This document shows positions 33,810-42,259 of a DNA stretch of 64,000 bases, one piece after another (the stretch's first letter is position 1; each line of letters opens with the position of its first letter). The notes below the pieces were generated by a model. The model was given only the letters and a program-made list of their open reading frames with translations, searched no databases and was not told where the DNA came from. A program made the translations under genes and the position numbers. This DNA is from Euryarchaeota archaeon UBA103 (GTDB lineage Archaea > Thermoplasmatota > Poseidoniia > Poseidoniales > Thalassarchaeaceae), in the NCBI GenBank assembly GCA_002506825.1, contig DAYH01000023.1:90624-154623 (forward strand), read 5' to 3'.

Positions 33810-34932
33810 TTTGACTGGATTTTAGAATATTTTTTGAATCGTGAATAATGCCTTGAGCAAGCATCATTTCTGCGAGAAGGATGCTATTTCCTGCGGCCCC
33901 TCTTACAGTATTATCAGAAGCTACCCTGTAGCGCAATTTACTCCCTGAAATATTGATATCCCCAACGAGAACATCCATTGATTTCTGCATATCAATATCC
34001 AATTTATTAGATTTTTTATAATTTAATGAGGTAGTTGAAGGACCTGTTTCTGAGTCAAATATTAGTGGTTTTTTAGTACCGGAAGGCAGATCTAGATGCT
34101 GTACTAATGAGTGGAAATCAGACCATGCCTCGATTACCTCGTGTGCACTAACATCTCTCCCAAGGTCTACTGTAACAGTAGCAGAGTGTCCGAACTCCCT
34201 GGGGAATCTCTTACATTGGGCATTAATTTTAAGATTGGCAGAATCAGATTCCGAGGAATCGTATTCGTTGAGAATTCTCCTTAGCTCGGATTCAATGCTC
34301 TGGGATTCGCCAATGATCTCTGGTCCGGGCATGACTCCCTCCCTGTATCTTTCTAGCACTCTCCTCCCAGCGCCAGAAACGGACTGCTCTGTGGAAATAC
34401 TGATACTATTCACAGGAAATTTCCTTACAATTGGTGCTAGAGAAACCGCAAGAGGAACTACCATACAATTGGAGCATGAAACTAGAGCGCCTGATCCAAA
34501 TTCATTTTGTGTTTCCAACAAGTCAAGATGCTCGGGATTGACCTCCGGAACGATCAGAGGAACTATTTCTGAATGCCTATGGATCGTCGAGTGACTTAGC
34601 ACTACCAGTCCGGATCTTGCCAAATCCTCCTCGATCATAGATGCCGGGGAGTCCGGGAGAGCCGAAAATACAATTCTGACACCTTGCGAAATGAGTTCTG
34701 AGGCTAATTCATTACTTTCGCCCATCGCTCTAACGATGATATCTGGGAAGTCCGGCCTTGGTTCGTTAAAGCTCCATGGGATTTCATTCACGCCAATTCC
34801 ATCTGATTCCTTAGATCCGAACACGTGAGTTGGGATTAACCAGTGGTGATTTACTAGTCTCTGAAGGAGTCTTTGGGCGACGAGCCCCCTTGCTCCCAGA
34901 ATAGCACACTTTACCCTGCCTAGGACCTCCAT
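33799..34932 (-). CDS. asd: Aspartate-semialdehyde dehydrogenase (archaeal/fungal type)
   Basis: 377 residues from the ATG at 34932 (a TTG at 34944 is in frame). N-terminal VKCAILGARGLVAQRLLQRL is the NADP-binding loop; IVFSALPDSPA and VSCSNCMVVPLAVSLAPI follow, the latter holding the catalytic Cys, then TEQSVSGAGRRVLERY. It reduces aspartyl-phosphate to aspartate semialdehyde, the branch point to threonine, methionine and lysine. The C terminus has RGAAGNSILLAEMMLAQ, typical of the family. Length is near the usual 350. Confidence 0.93.
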   Translation of the reverse strand: MEVLGRVKCAILGARGLVAQRLLQRLVNHHWLIPTHVFGSKESDGIGVNEIPWSFNEPRPDFPDIIVRAMGESNELASELISQGVRIVFSALPDSPASMIEEDLARSGLVVLSHSTIHRHSEIVPLIVPEVNPEHLDLLETQNEFGSGALVSCSNCMVVPLAVSLAPIVRKFPVNSISISTEQSVSGAGRRVLERYREGVMPGPEIIGESQSIESELRRILNEYDSSESDSANLKINAQCKRFPREFGHSATVTVDLGRDVSAHEVIEAWSDFHSLVQHLDLPSGTKKPLIFDSETGPSTTSLNYKKSNKLDIDMQKSMDVLVGDINISGSKLRYRVASDNTVRGAAGNSILLAEMMLAQGIIHDSKNILKSSQNVR

Positions 34933-35029
34933 ATTGTTGCCCAATCGAGTCTGGTCTATGAAGAAGTGTTTTGATTATAGTGAATAGTTAAAGTACTCCC
35001 GCTATTACTTTTTTTTAATGGAGGCTGAG

Positions 35030-36010
35030 ATGGCCATGGTATTGGCAGGAATTGTCATCATAATCATCCTGATGTTCGCGAACATTATGATGCTTAGAGA
35101 ACGTAAGGACCCACCCACTGCAACGGATATTGGGCAAGCATTGAAATTTCCATCTACTACGGAAATCGTTACAGCCCTGAATATTCCCAGTACTCAGGAT
35201 ATGCAGAATGCTCTGGGTGCTAATTTTACTGGAGAGGGCGGTTTTTCTGAAAGGATTGGCGCCTTCACTGACTTATCTAGAGACATGACTGAAGCTACGA
35301 GGAAGTTCAATCAAATGGTGGCGACCAAGAGTAAGCGAGCGAAATGGGGCGAATGGCATCTTGAGGAAGAACTCAAAGAGGCGTTTCCAGATGTGAAAAT
35401 TCGCGTCTCCGTGAAGGGATTAGGGAACATCCCCGATGCTCATTTGAAGACTCCCGATGGAAAAATTTTGATTGTAGATTCGAAGTTCGTCTATGACACC
35501 TACGACAAAATTCAGAATACTCCTGCATCTCAAGAGGTAACGAAGAAGAATCTCCAAACTACATTCAGAGGGGACGTCAAAAATCATGTAGAGAAGATAA
35601 AGAAAGATTATGTTCAACCTGGTAAGGGAACTCAAGAAGTAGCATACATGTATATCCCCTCGATGGCAGTTTACGAATACCTAATCGAGCATGAGTCGGC
35701 CACGGTACGCTGGGCGGCATCGCAGGGAGTCGTTATTTGCTCCCCCGTGAATCTTATGGCTAACATGCACATGATGGAGATAGTTAGGATGGCCCAGAAC
35801 ATGACGAGTTTGCATACTGAGATTCTTGATGCTCATCTAAGGATAAAGAAGAGTTTTGAGGATTTTGATGAAGAATACAATAAACTAAGCGAACATCTCA
35901 GAAAAGCAGTCAACAAAAGAGACGAGGTTACTTCACTTAAGGGAAAGTTAAGTGACGAGATTGAGGGCCTCTCCTCTATTGATAGGTCGATTGAAGAAGA
36001 TAGTGATTGA
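35030..36010 (+). CDS. rmuC: RmuC-family protein, membrane anchored
   Basis: 326 residues from the ATG at 35030, which has GGAGG 5 bases upstream (an ATG at 35018 precedes it). A single N-terminal membrane segment (MVLAGIVIIIILMFANIMM) is followed by a helical stretch and the RmuC core: AKWGEWHLEEELKEAFP, VDSKFVYDTYDKI, a VKNHVEKIKKDY helix, VAYMYIPSMAVYEYLIE and VVICSPVNLMANMHMMEIV. The DSK and the SPxxL elements fit the restriction-endonuclease-like nuclease fold of RmuC, which limits DNA inversions in E. coli. The C-terminal ~60 residues are coiled coil. It is shorter than bacterial RmuC (about 450) because the N-terminal coiled coil is reduced. Confidence 0.85.
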   Translation: MAMVLAGIVIIIILMFANIMMLRERKDPPTATDIGQALKFPSTTEIVTALNIPSTQDMQNALGANFTGEGGFSERIGAFTDLSRDMTEATRKFNQMVATKSKRAKWGEWHLEEELKEAFPDVKIRVSVKGLGNIPDAHLKTPDGKILIVDSKFVYDTYDKIQNTPASQEVTKKNLQTTFRGDVKNHVEKIKKDYVQPGKGTQEVAYMYIPSMAVYEYLIEHESATVRWAASQGVVICSPVNLMANMHMMEIVRMAQNMTSLHTEILDAHLRIKKSFEDFDEEYNKLSEHLRKAVNKRDEVTSLKGKLSDEIEGLSSIDRSIEEDSD

Positions 36011-36037
36011 AGCAGAGACAGTAGTGATGAAATCACC

Positions 36038-36637
36038 ATGCCCCTTGGACGAGATATGATTGACTGGCGGACGGAAGATTATCACCCAGTGGTTCATCTC
36101 CCAGATGAGTATGAGGTTAGAGACTTCACCAATGGAGATTACTCTCCTTCTGAATATGAATTTGATATTGGCAGATATGACGAATTGCGTCCGGGGATGT
36201 ACTCAACGGACCTTTTCTCTGATGGTAGATTTCTGCATGTAGGAATCGATATCGGCGCTCCAGTTGGAACTCCTTGTATGGCATTCGATGACGGCGAGAT
36301 TTCTAATTTTGGCTACAACCCCGACGATGGAGATTATGGGCATGTAGTAATCACGAAGCATATCATAGATGGGAGATCTGTATGGGCTCTGTATGGCCAT
36401 CTAAACTCCAAATCAATAGAGAATAAGGAAATCGGGCAGAAGATTTCCAAGGGAGAGGTGATATGTTGGATGGGGGATAAGCATGAGAATGGGGGATGGG
36501 AGTCACATCTCCATTTCCAGCTGTCCCTGAAGGAGCCGGAAACACATGATTTGCCAGGGGTAGTCTCTCCTGATAATCGGAATCAGGCACTGCAGGACTA
36601 CCCCGACCCAAGATTAGTGTTAGGTCCGATCTACTGA
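36038..36637 (+). CDS. Peptidase M23-fold (LytM/lysostaphin-like) protein without a signal peptide
   Basis: 199 residues. The Zn ligands of the M23 fold are present: His and Asp in HVGIDIGAPVGTP (HxxxD, about residues 67-71) and HLHFQ (HxH, about 152-154), with YGHVVITKH and WALYGHLN between. No signal peptide or membrane segment is visible, so it is predicted to be cytoplasmic unless exported by another route. Archaea lack murein, so a cell-wall role is unlikely; peptide or carbohydrate-linked substrates are open. It starts 27 bases after rmuC in the same direction and overlaps the convergent isomerase gene by 7 bases. Confidence 0.75.
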   Translation: MPLGRDMIDWRTEDYHPVVHLPDEYEVRDFTNGDYSPSEYEFDIGRYDELRPGMYSTDLFSDGRFLHVGIDIGAPVGTPCMAFDDGEISNFGYNPDDGDYGHVVITKHIIDGRSVWALYGHLNSKSIENKEIGQKISKGEVICWMGDKHENGGWESHLHFQLSLKEPETHDLPGVVSPDNRNQALQDYPDPRLVLGPIY

Positions 36638-37674
36638 ATATCAGAGAGATATTCCTTCAGTTGAGGAATTGGCTCCATAGAAGTAGGATTTACCCCCCTT
36701 AGGAGAGCTAGTGCTATGGAAATCCAATCAGAAAGGTGAGCGGCATAAATCAATCGCTCGAGTAGGGATTCGCCTTCGCATTCTATTCTCCAGACATTCT
36801 TGGTACTCAGATTGTCCTCGATCCAACTAATCCTTGATTCGGTCCTCTCATGAATGCCCTTAGAACTCATAATTAGGAGCGCTCGGTTTCCCGGGGACTC
36901 TGAGAACCATGCCACTATCTCGTTATGATTCATCTCTGGCACCTCGGAGTGTTTGGCGAATGCTTCAGAGTTCTCATTAATCTGACACGTGAGTCTGTAA
37001 GCAGCCGCGTTAAATTCCCTAGGACAAATTATGCCAATCTCAGAATCTACGAGATTTCTGGCCAGAGCCTCAGACATTCCATCTCCTGAAATAATATCTA
37101 GATTCCTCGAAGAATCTCGAATTCTGTTAATCATCGATTGGAGTTCTTGCTCCTCGGGACGGGCCAGTATTCCCATTGACCAGCAGACTGCCAATTGGGC
37201 CCCTAGTATGTGACCAAATGCAGATCTAGGCATTTGCCCCTTGGGAATGGCAATAGACACAGATTCATCGTGACCTTCCAAGATTCTAGTCAACTCTCCT
37301 CCGGAGGATATTCCCACCACTGTCCCCCCAGAATCTATCGCCTTCATTACGCCATCAATAGTCTCCTCTGTATCACCGGAGTATGAAGTCGCAACAACCA
37401 GCCAGTCCGGTCCCCACCACTGAGGGAGCCCATAGTCTCCCCAGACCACGAATGGTAACCCGCCCTCTTCATCTGAGATGGTTTTGAGGAACCTACCAGC
37501 TGAACCCGAGCCACCCATTCCAAGGAATATCACCCCGGTCCAGTCTAGGTCTGATTCCAATCCTGTTTCCGAAGAAATGGCATTCTCTAAATCATCCACG
37601 AAACGTCTAGTAAGTCCACACATATCTTCGGTATCTAGGGACTCAGCCAGCTCCTCTATTCTTTGGCCTGACAT
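36631..37674 (-). CDS. Bifunctional phosphoglucose/phosphomannose isomerase (SIS domain)
   Basis: 347 residues. FLGMGGSGSAGRFLK is the first SIS-domain phosphosugar loop, VVATSYSGDTEETIDGV the second, and CWSMGILARPEE with the C-terminal ESLLERLIYAAHLSDWISIALALLRGVNPTSMEPIPQLK match the archaeal Pgi/Pmi family (TIGR02128-like). It interconverts glucose-6-P or mannose-6-P with fructose-6-P in gluconeogenesis and glycan supply. Its start is 4 bases after the end of the nmd3 gene, so they are likely co-transcribed. Confidence 0.88.
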   Translation of the reverse strand: MSGQRIEELAESLDTEDMCGLTRRFVDDLENAISSETGLESDLDWTGVIFLGMGGSGSAGRFLKTISDEEGGLPFVVWGDYGLPQWWGPDWLVVATSYSGDTEETIDGVMKAIDSGGTVVGISSGGELTRILEGHDESVSIAIPKGQMPRSAFGHILGAQLAVCWSMGILARPEEQELQSMINRIRDSSRNLDIISGDGMSEALARNLVDSEIGIICPREFNAAAYRLTCQINENSEAFAKHSEVPEMNHNEIVAWFSESPGNRALLIMSSKGIHERTESRISWIEDNLSTKNVWRIECEGESLLERLIYAAHLSDWISIALALLRGVNPTSMEPIPQLKEYLSDIQ

Positions 37675-37678
37675 TGAC

Positions 37679-38725
37679 TTACTTCCTCCCTGAGGGTACT
37701 GCTAGCCATACTCCCTGTATGAAACCAATGCGTATTGACTTCGATTCGGGGTCATCATCATACGGTAACCCTACAGTGACTACCTTGTAGTCTGTAGGAT
37801 CAAGGACCTCCACTGCCGAACTATCCCTATTCAATATATCAACAACGAACTGTTCACTCTTGGGGCAGATTACTACAGAACCTTCCATATCCCTCCATGT
37901 AGCGCCTGATCTCTCAAACCTTTCCATTTTCTTTAGAATAGGTCCATCCTTCTGCCAGCTTTCGACTAACCAAAGATTCTTTCTGAATCTGATGACATCT
38001 CCGAGGCCATATGCAGGTTTCCTGTAGCTGAGTGTCAGCCTTGAAACCTCGATTCCATCGTTAGCACCGACTACTGTAGAGGTTTCTTTGACAGTGCCTC
38101 CGAACTTCTTGACTAAGTTTCTAGACCATCTCCTTGCCATGGCCTTGGACCCTAATTTCAGATCCCATCCACCTGTAACTTGTCCTTCCTCTGAGATGAA
38201 GAACATGGGGTCCGCCTCCATCTCGGACAGCATCTCATCAAGAGTCTCTCGTAATGACTTGAGCTCTGTTTCGGACAGTCTCCTTCCAGCTGATCTAAGT
38301 TGCATTACTGCTTCAAAATATGAGCCTGCCTTACGGGTGCATGTTGGACAAACTGCATTACTGGTCTGTAGAAGTACCTCATGGGAATCTGCGAATTCAT
38401 ATCCTTCAATAGTACCAGAGATATCCACATGTAATCTACTGGTTCTATCGTCTATTTCCTCGACTGCGAAATCTACTGAAACCTGCTTTGCCCTATCCTC
38501 GACACCAAGGCTTCCTCTGATCCTCAAATCTGCTAGATCGTTAGAGTCGATTACTGACCATCGTCCACGAATTTCATGAAAACCACATTTAGAGCATCTA
38601 TCTTGTTGGATTCTCTCAGGCATGACAGATAATCTAGTTCTATCCCTCAAACAAGATTCGCACATTCTATCTGTGGTCAAGGGCGGAGATGCGCCACAGA
38701 CTATGCAGAACTCGCCGTCAGACAT
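37679..38725 (-). CDS. nmd3: NMD3 family protein (archaeal ribosome-biogenesis factor)
   Basis: 348 residues from the ATG at 38725 with GGGAGAGG upstream (an in-frame GTG at 38755 is possible). The N-terminal zinc domain CIVCGASPP...CESCLRDR, then CSKCGFHEIRGRW, gives the two CxxC pairs of NMD3; a further CPTC lies near residue 130. The body has the FGGTVKETSTVVGANDGIEVSRLTLSYR pattern of the eIF5A-like/OB region. In eukaryotes NMD3 is the 60S export adaptor; the archaeal form is believed to act in 50S subunit maturation. Confidence 0.88.
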   Translation of the reverse strand: MSDGEFCIVCGASPPLTTDRMCESCLRDRTRLSVMPERIQQDRCSKCGFHEIRGRWSVIDSNDLADLRIRGSLGVEDRAKQVSVDFAVEEIDDRTSRLHVDISGTIEGYEFADSHEVLLQTSNAVCPTCTRKAGSYFEAVMQLRSAGRRLSETELKSLRETLDEMLSEMEADPMFFISEEGQVTGGWDLKLGSKAMARRWSRNLVKKFGGTVKETSTVVGANDGIEVSRLTLSYRKPAYGLGDVIRFRKNLWLVESWQKDGPILKKMERFERSGATWRDMEGSVVICPKSEQFVVDILNRDSSAVEVLDPTDYKVVTVGLPYDDDPESKSIRIGFIQGVWLAVPSGRK

Positions 38726-38797
38726 GCCTCTCCCATCGAATGCGCCCGTACTCACAGTTAGAAGGGTTCCCGATGACTGAAGACGTGTAATTAATTT

Positions 38798-38935
38798 TCA
38801 TTCCTCGGAATCAGATGAAAAAATCTTCAGTTGGGTAGTTAATTCTGCCATTCTTGATCTTAAGTGGTTAACATAGTATACTAGTATGAACGATAGTATT
38901 GTGTACGCGACTATCATTTCAGAGGTTCCTGTCAT
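38798..38935 (-). CDS. ccmD: CcmD-like small membrane protein
   Basis: 45 residues, ATG at 38935 to TGA at 38798-38800. One membrane helix at about 8-23 (IVAYTILSFILVYYV) followed by basic NHLRSRMAEL, the layout of CcmD, which releases holo-CcmE from the CcmABC complex in bacteria. It overlaps the end of ccmC by 17 bases, the usual position for ccmD. Sequence similarity in such short proteins is weak, so the call rests on size, topology and position. Confidence 0.65.
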   Translation of the reverse strand: MTGTSEMIVAYTILSFILVYYVNHLRSRMAELTTQLKIFSSDSEE

Positions 38936-39659
38936 ATTTGTTCCCCCCATCTAGTTCCATCTTGCTCTGTTCTAGTCTCTCTTCCATTCTGATAACCTCA
39001 TTACTTAGCATTGCTAGTCCGATAAATAGAATCAGGAATGAGAGGAAACCCATCATCAATACTGTCCTGATAGCAGGATCTAAGCCCGTCTCTTCCCCAT
39101 TGACTAAGACTATCCCAGGGTGCCTCTTCTGATACCATGTGGTAGCCAGTGCAGTTATTGGGACTAGAGCAAACCCGAATAGTCCCACTGCGGCGAGAGT
39201 GTCTCTAGTTTCCTGGCCATCTGGTTGAGATCTTCTAGATAGGACTAGGAATAGTGCCACGCCCGTCAGTAGGGCGAATGTATTGAGGCGAAGATCCCCC
39301 CAATCCCAAGGGACGCCCCATTCTGCAGACCCCCAAATCGGTCCTGAGGTGATTACTCCGAGACCGAAAAGTAATCCGAGATCTGAGCCGGTAGAGAACC
39401 ATCTCCATCCCCAATCTGACCTATCCTTATACCATGCTACTGCCCCTAAGAACAACATACAAAATGCTAGGAATGAAGACCACGCGAAGGGCACGTGCCA
39501 GTATAATATCCTGTATGCCTCGGGGGCGTTGAAAGCTGTTGAGTCCACCATGGGCGCGTAAAGTACTCCCATCAAAGCCGTGACGATCGCACCTGAAATC
39601 CCTAGTGCTGTCAGGCCGATGCCTATTCTGACTGATGAAGAGGAATCGGTGTCGGACAC
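38919..39659 (-). CDS. ccmC: CcmC-type heme handling protein of cytochrome c maturation
   Basis: 246 residues, GTG start. About six membrane segments. The CcmC/CcmF/CcsA signature is present: RILYWHVPFAWSSFLAFCMLFLGA near residues 47-70 with the heme-ligand-type His in WHVP, and WGSAEWGVPWDWGDLRLN near 108-125 (the WxxxWGxxWxWDxR tryptophan-rich loop in slightly altered form). A second conserved His may lie in the WYQKRHPG loop. CcmC attaches heme to CcmE. It lies 38 bases downstream of the CcmAB fusion. CcmE and CcmF are not in the window. Confidence 0.88.
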   Translation of the reverse strand: MSDTDSSSSVRIGIGLTALGISGAIVTALMGVLYAPMVDSTAFNAPEAYRILYWHVPFAWSSFLAFCMLFLGAVAWYKDRSDWGWRWFSTGSDLGLLFGLGVITSGPIWGSAEWGVPWDWGDLRLNTFALLTGVALFLVLSRRSQPDGQETRDTLAAVGLFGFALVPITALATTWYQKRHPGIVLVNGEETGLDPAIRTVLMMGFLSFLILFIGLAMLSNEVIRMEERLEQSKMELDGGNKYDRNL

Positions 39660-39697
39660 AGCCCTTCGAGAGGCTACCTAGTGAAGAATGCTATTCT

Positions 39698-41131
39698 CTA
39701 TGCATCAGGAATAATAACAGCCACAGCCCAGACCATAGCAGAGATAATGCTTGCAATAATTATCGATGCCAGAGGGCTTCCTATGGAAATCTCTGAGGAC
39801 ATACCTACTTCCATGATTACAGATAGTGCATCAACTAGTTCCATGAATGGCCAAATTAAGACTATCAGGAGGAGAGATGCCACTGCGGCGCCAGACCTAC
39901 GTAAATCGGAAACCAGAAGGTGAAGAGCAGTAGCCGCGCAAGAAATATCAATTATTACCAGAGAAGGTAGCCAGAGCCACCTCAATACCTCCTCAGAACT
40001 GTCAACTGGCAAAGAGCCACTCAATACTAACCATGAGAGGTAGGTCAGAGGAAGCGGCAGAAGTATGGATGATGCCATAATAGATGTTGCTGGACGGAAT
40101 TGTGGACCGCAAACTGCTGACCACCATTTCCCGCATTCTTCCTCCGAAAGTCTACGAATCATAGCAGGGGAAATAACGGCGGAGATGAACGCTGGAGTGA
40201 GAACCAGAGCTGCGGCCAGATGGTTTCCGATATTGGGGTTCGACAACGCCGCCTGCGACGTATCCATTCCTATCAACACTGAATAAGATAAGAGAAGAGC
40301 CAATATGGCAGGAGTCGCCTTTCCAATGGTATCTACTGGGTTTCTCCTCTCAATTGAGTAAGTCCATGAGAATAGCGATGAGATAGTCTTACTATGTCTT
40401 TCATTAAGGAATTGTCTTTCCTGAATAATATCTTCTTCAATAGTGTTGTTCGACTCGGAAATTCCCCCGGAATCAATAGTTAAGATCCTCCTTGAGCATG
40501 AGATTACTTCTTCATCATGTGAGGCCATTACTACGGTATTTCCATGTTGCGATAGCTCACTTATCCACTTCTTTAGAACTCCCTTGGAGAATGAGTCCAA
40601 GCCTTCCGATGGCTCATCTAGGAAAACTATTCTTGGAGTCCTGCACATCATTGCTGGAGCCATGCCAGATATTACTGCCAGACGTCTCCTCAGTCCGGCC
40701 GACAGTTGCGAAACCCTGTCCTCGGCCCTGTGAGACATGCCCCACTCTTCTAGGATCTTTTTGGCCTCTATTTGACTACAATCCATTCCTGATACTTTCA
40801 GTGCGGTGGATAGTCTCTCCATGACTTTCTCCTCTCCGCAAACACCATCCGATTGCAGAGTCAGTCCGAATGGATATGGCTTTTGCCTTGTTCCAGAGTA
40901 ATTCCTGATTGTGAGTGATTCGCCCTTCTCTGAAAACCAATCAACTTGGCCTGTCGTAAGGGGGAGGATTCCCACAAGAGATTCGATAAGAGTGGTCTTC
41001 CCAGATCCATTTTCCCCTACGAAGCATATAACATCACCTTGGAAAATCTCAAGGTTCAATTTCTGGATTACGGTTCGTGTCCCCCTGGTAACGCTAACGT
41101 CTCTTGCCTTGAGGACCGGTGACTGCGCCAT
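39698..41131 (-). CDS. CcmA-CcmB fusion: ABC ATPase joined to its membrane subunit
   Basis: 477 residues. The N-terminal ABC domain (about 1-230) has Walker A GENGSGKTT, the signature QLSAGLRRRL, Walker B IVFLDEPSEGLD and the H-loop MASHD. A linker of about 30 charged residues leads to a C-terminal membrane domain (about 260-477) with six hydrophobic segments and the CcmB-type SAVISPAMIRRLSEEECGKWW and GSPLASIIIASII. Gene order (ATPase-permease, ccmC, ccmD) supports a CcmAB assignment. In bacteria CcmA and CcmB are separate and drive release of heme-loaded CcmE. Length and arrangement imply a dimer of fused half-transporters. Confidence 0.83.
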   Translation of the reverse strand: MAQSPVLKARDVSVTRGTRTVIQKLNLEIFQGDVICFVGENGSGKTTLIESLVGILPLTTGQVDWFSEKGESLTIRNYSGTRQKPYPFGLTLQSDGVCGEEKVMERLSTALKVSGMDCSQIEAKKILEEWGMSHRAEDRVSQLSAGLRRRLAVISGMAPAMMCRTPRIVFLDEPSEGLDSFSKGVLKKWISELSQHGNTVVMASHDEEVISCSRRILTIDSGGISESNNTIEEDIIQERQFLNERHSKTISSLFSWTYSIERRNPVDTIGKATPAILALLLSYSVLIGMDTSQAALSNPNIGNHLAAALVLTPAFISAVISPAMIRRLSEEECGKWWSAVCGPQFRPATSIMASSILLPLPLTYLSWLVLSGSLPVDSSEEVLRWLWLPSLVIIDISCAATALHLLVSDLRRSGAAVASLLLIVLIWPFMELVDALSVIMEVGMSSEISIGSPLASIIIASIISAMVWAVAVIIPDA

Positions 41132-41208
41132 GCACCTCGGAGTAGTATCAGTCGTTTGAGTCGTTCCATTCTGAAAATCACTATTTGCAAGTCCCCTCTG
41201 TCAGGGGC
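41132..41208. promoter_or_regulatory. Divergent promoter region, ccmAB and rhomboid genes
   Basis: 77 bases between two divergent starts. It contains the direct repeat AGTCGTT twice, 9 bases apart (41150-41165). Both promoters must be compressed here; no clear TATA box was identified. Confidence 0.3.
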
Positions 41209-42213
41209 ATGAGTGCGTTAGGAGAGCTTGGAACTTCCGAGCAGATTTTTGTTATCGTGCTATTACTTTCTTGCATTACACCGTATATTTCTGCTTATCG
41301 TGGGAACACAAGTATTGCCCTTGCGACTATTCTTTCACTTATGCTGGCTTCTTTCGTACAATTTGCCATTTCTGTTATTCAAGGGGTCCCAGTCGAGATG
41401 GGGTGGGTAGTTTCTGTTTTTGGAATCAGGCCTTCGATAGCTACATCTCCAGTGGAGTCATACAGATTCATTACAAGTGCATGGATTCATGCTGGATGGG
41501 TACATGTTTTAGGGAATATCTTGGTGATTGGTCTGGTGGGCATCCCGCTAGAGCAAAGGATGGGCGGCAAGAGATGGATGGCTGTTTACTTACTCGGGCT
41601 ATTGGGCGGAAATATTGCGTGGGTTTTTACACATCCTGATTCGATGATTCCAACTATCGGAGCGAGTGGTGCCGCTTTCGGGATACTGGGTGCTTACATG
41701 GCATGCTGGCCCAGCGATGAAGTGGAGTTTCCCTTACTATTCCTAATCCGAGCATGGCCAATTTGGTTGATTGTATTCTTCAGATTGGGGATAGAGGTTT
41801 GGCAAGTATACTCGATTCAATTAGGGACTTCAGGAGATAGTAATATTGCACACATGGCCCATGTTGGAGGTTTCTTTCTGTCTTACTTACTGGCAAGGGG
41901 AGTAGCCGTAGGAGGGCCTCAGCCTCTGGAAAGGGATGCGATTGATGGAGTCCCTCAATCGACTAGAAATATGCCGAGTCTTAAGGAAAATCCATGGGAG
42001 TCTTCTGGATCGCCACTTGAGGGAAGGGCCCTTAAGGTACTAGGGAAACTCCTCGAAGAAGGAGATGAAATAGAAACTAGAAGGGCATGGCTAGAAGAGC
42101 TTTCCGAACATACAATCTGCCCAATATGCGGAGGGGAGATTCTAGCAGAGACCAAGGGTGGCCGAACTTGGATAAAGTGTGGCGTGTCAGAGAGTCACCT
42201 AATGTGGCCATAG
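41209..42213 (+). CDS. Rhomboid intramembrane serine protease with C-terminal zinc-ribbon-like tail
   Basis: 334 residues from the ATG at 41209 with CAGGGG upstream. Six to seven membrane segments. Rhomboid hallmarks: WIHAGWVHVLGNILVIGLVG (the HxxxN of TM2), catalytic Ser in IGASGAAFG and catalytic His in AHMAHVGGFFLSYL. After the last helix about 80 soluble residues end in CPICGG...IKCGVSESH, compatible with a zinc site (C, C, C, H). Cleaves within membrane segments; targets unknown, although the many single-TM surface proteins in this genome are natural candidates. Directly upstream of the subtilase gene. Confidence 0.87.
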   Translation: MSALGELGTSEQIFVIVLLLSCITPYISAYRGNTSIALATILSLMLASFVQFAISVIQGVPVEMGWVVSVFGIRPSIATSPVESYRFITSAWIHAGWVHVLGNILVIGLVGIPLEQRMGGKRWMAVYLLGLLGGNIAWVFTHPDSMIPTIGASGAAFGILGAYMACWPSDEVEFPLLFLIRAWPIWLIVFFRLGIEVWQVYSIQLGTSGDSNIAHMAHVGGFFLSYLLARGVAVGGPQPLERDAIDGVPQSTRNMPSLKENPWESSGSPLEGRALKVLGKLLEEGDEIETRRAWLEELSEHTICPICGGEILAETKGGRTWIKCGVSESHLMWP

Positions 42214-42259
42214 GGCAAAAAAAACGGTCTCGGACAGGTTGGGATTATACAGGGCCAAC

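Noticed and set aside
41150..41165. AGTCGTT direct repeat in the ccmAB-rhomboid divergent spacer
   Set aside because: Two seven-base copies in a short spacer are not enough to call a regulator site.
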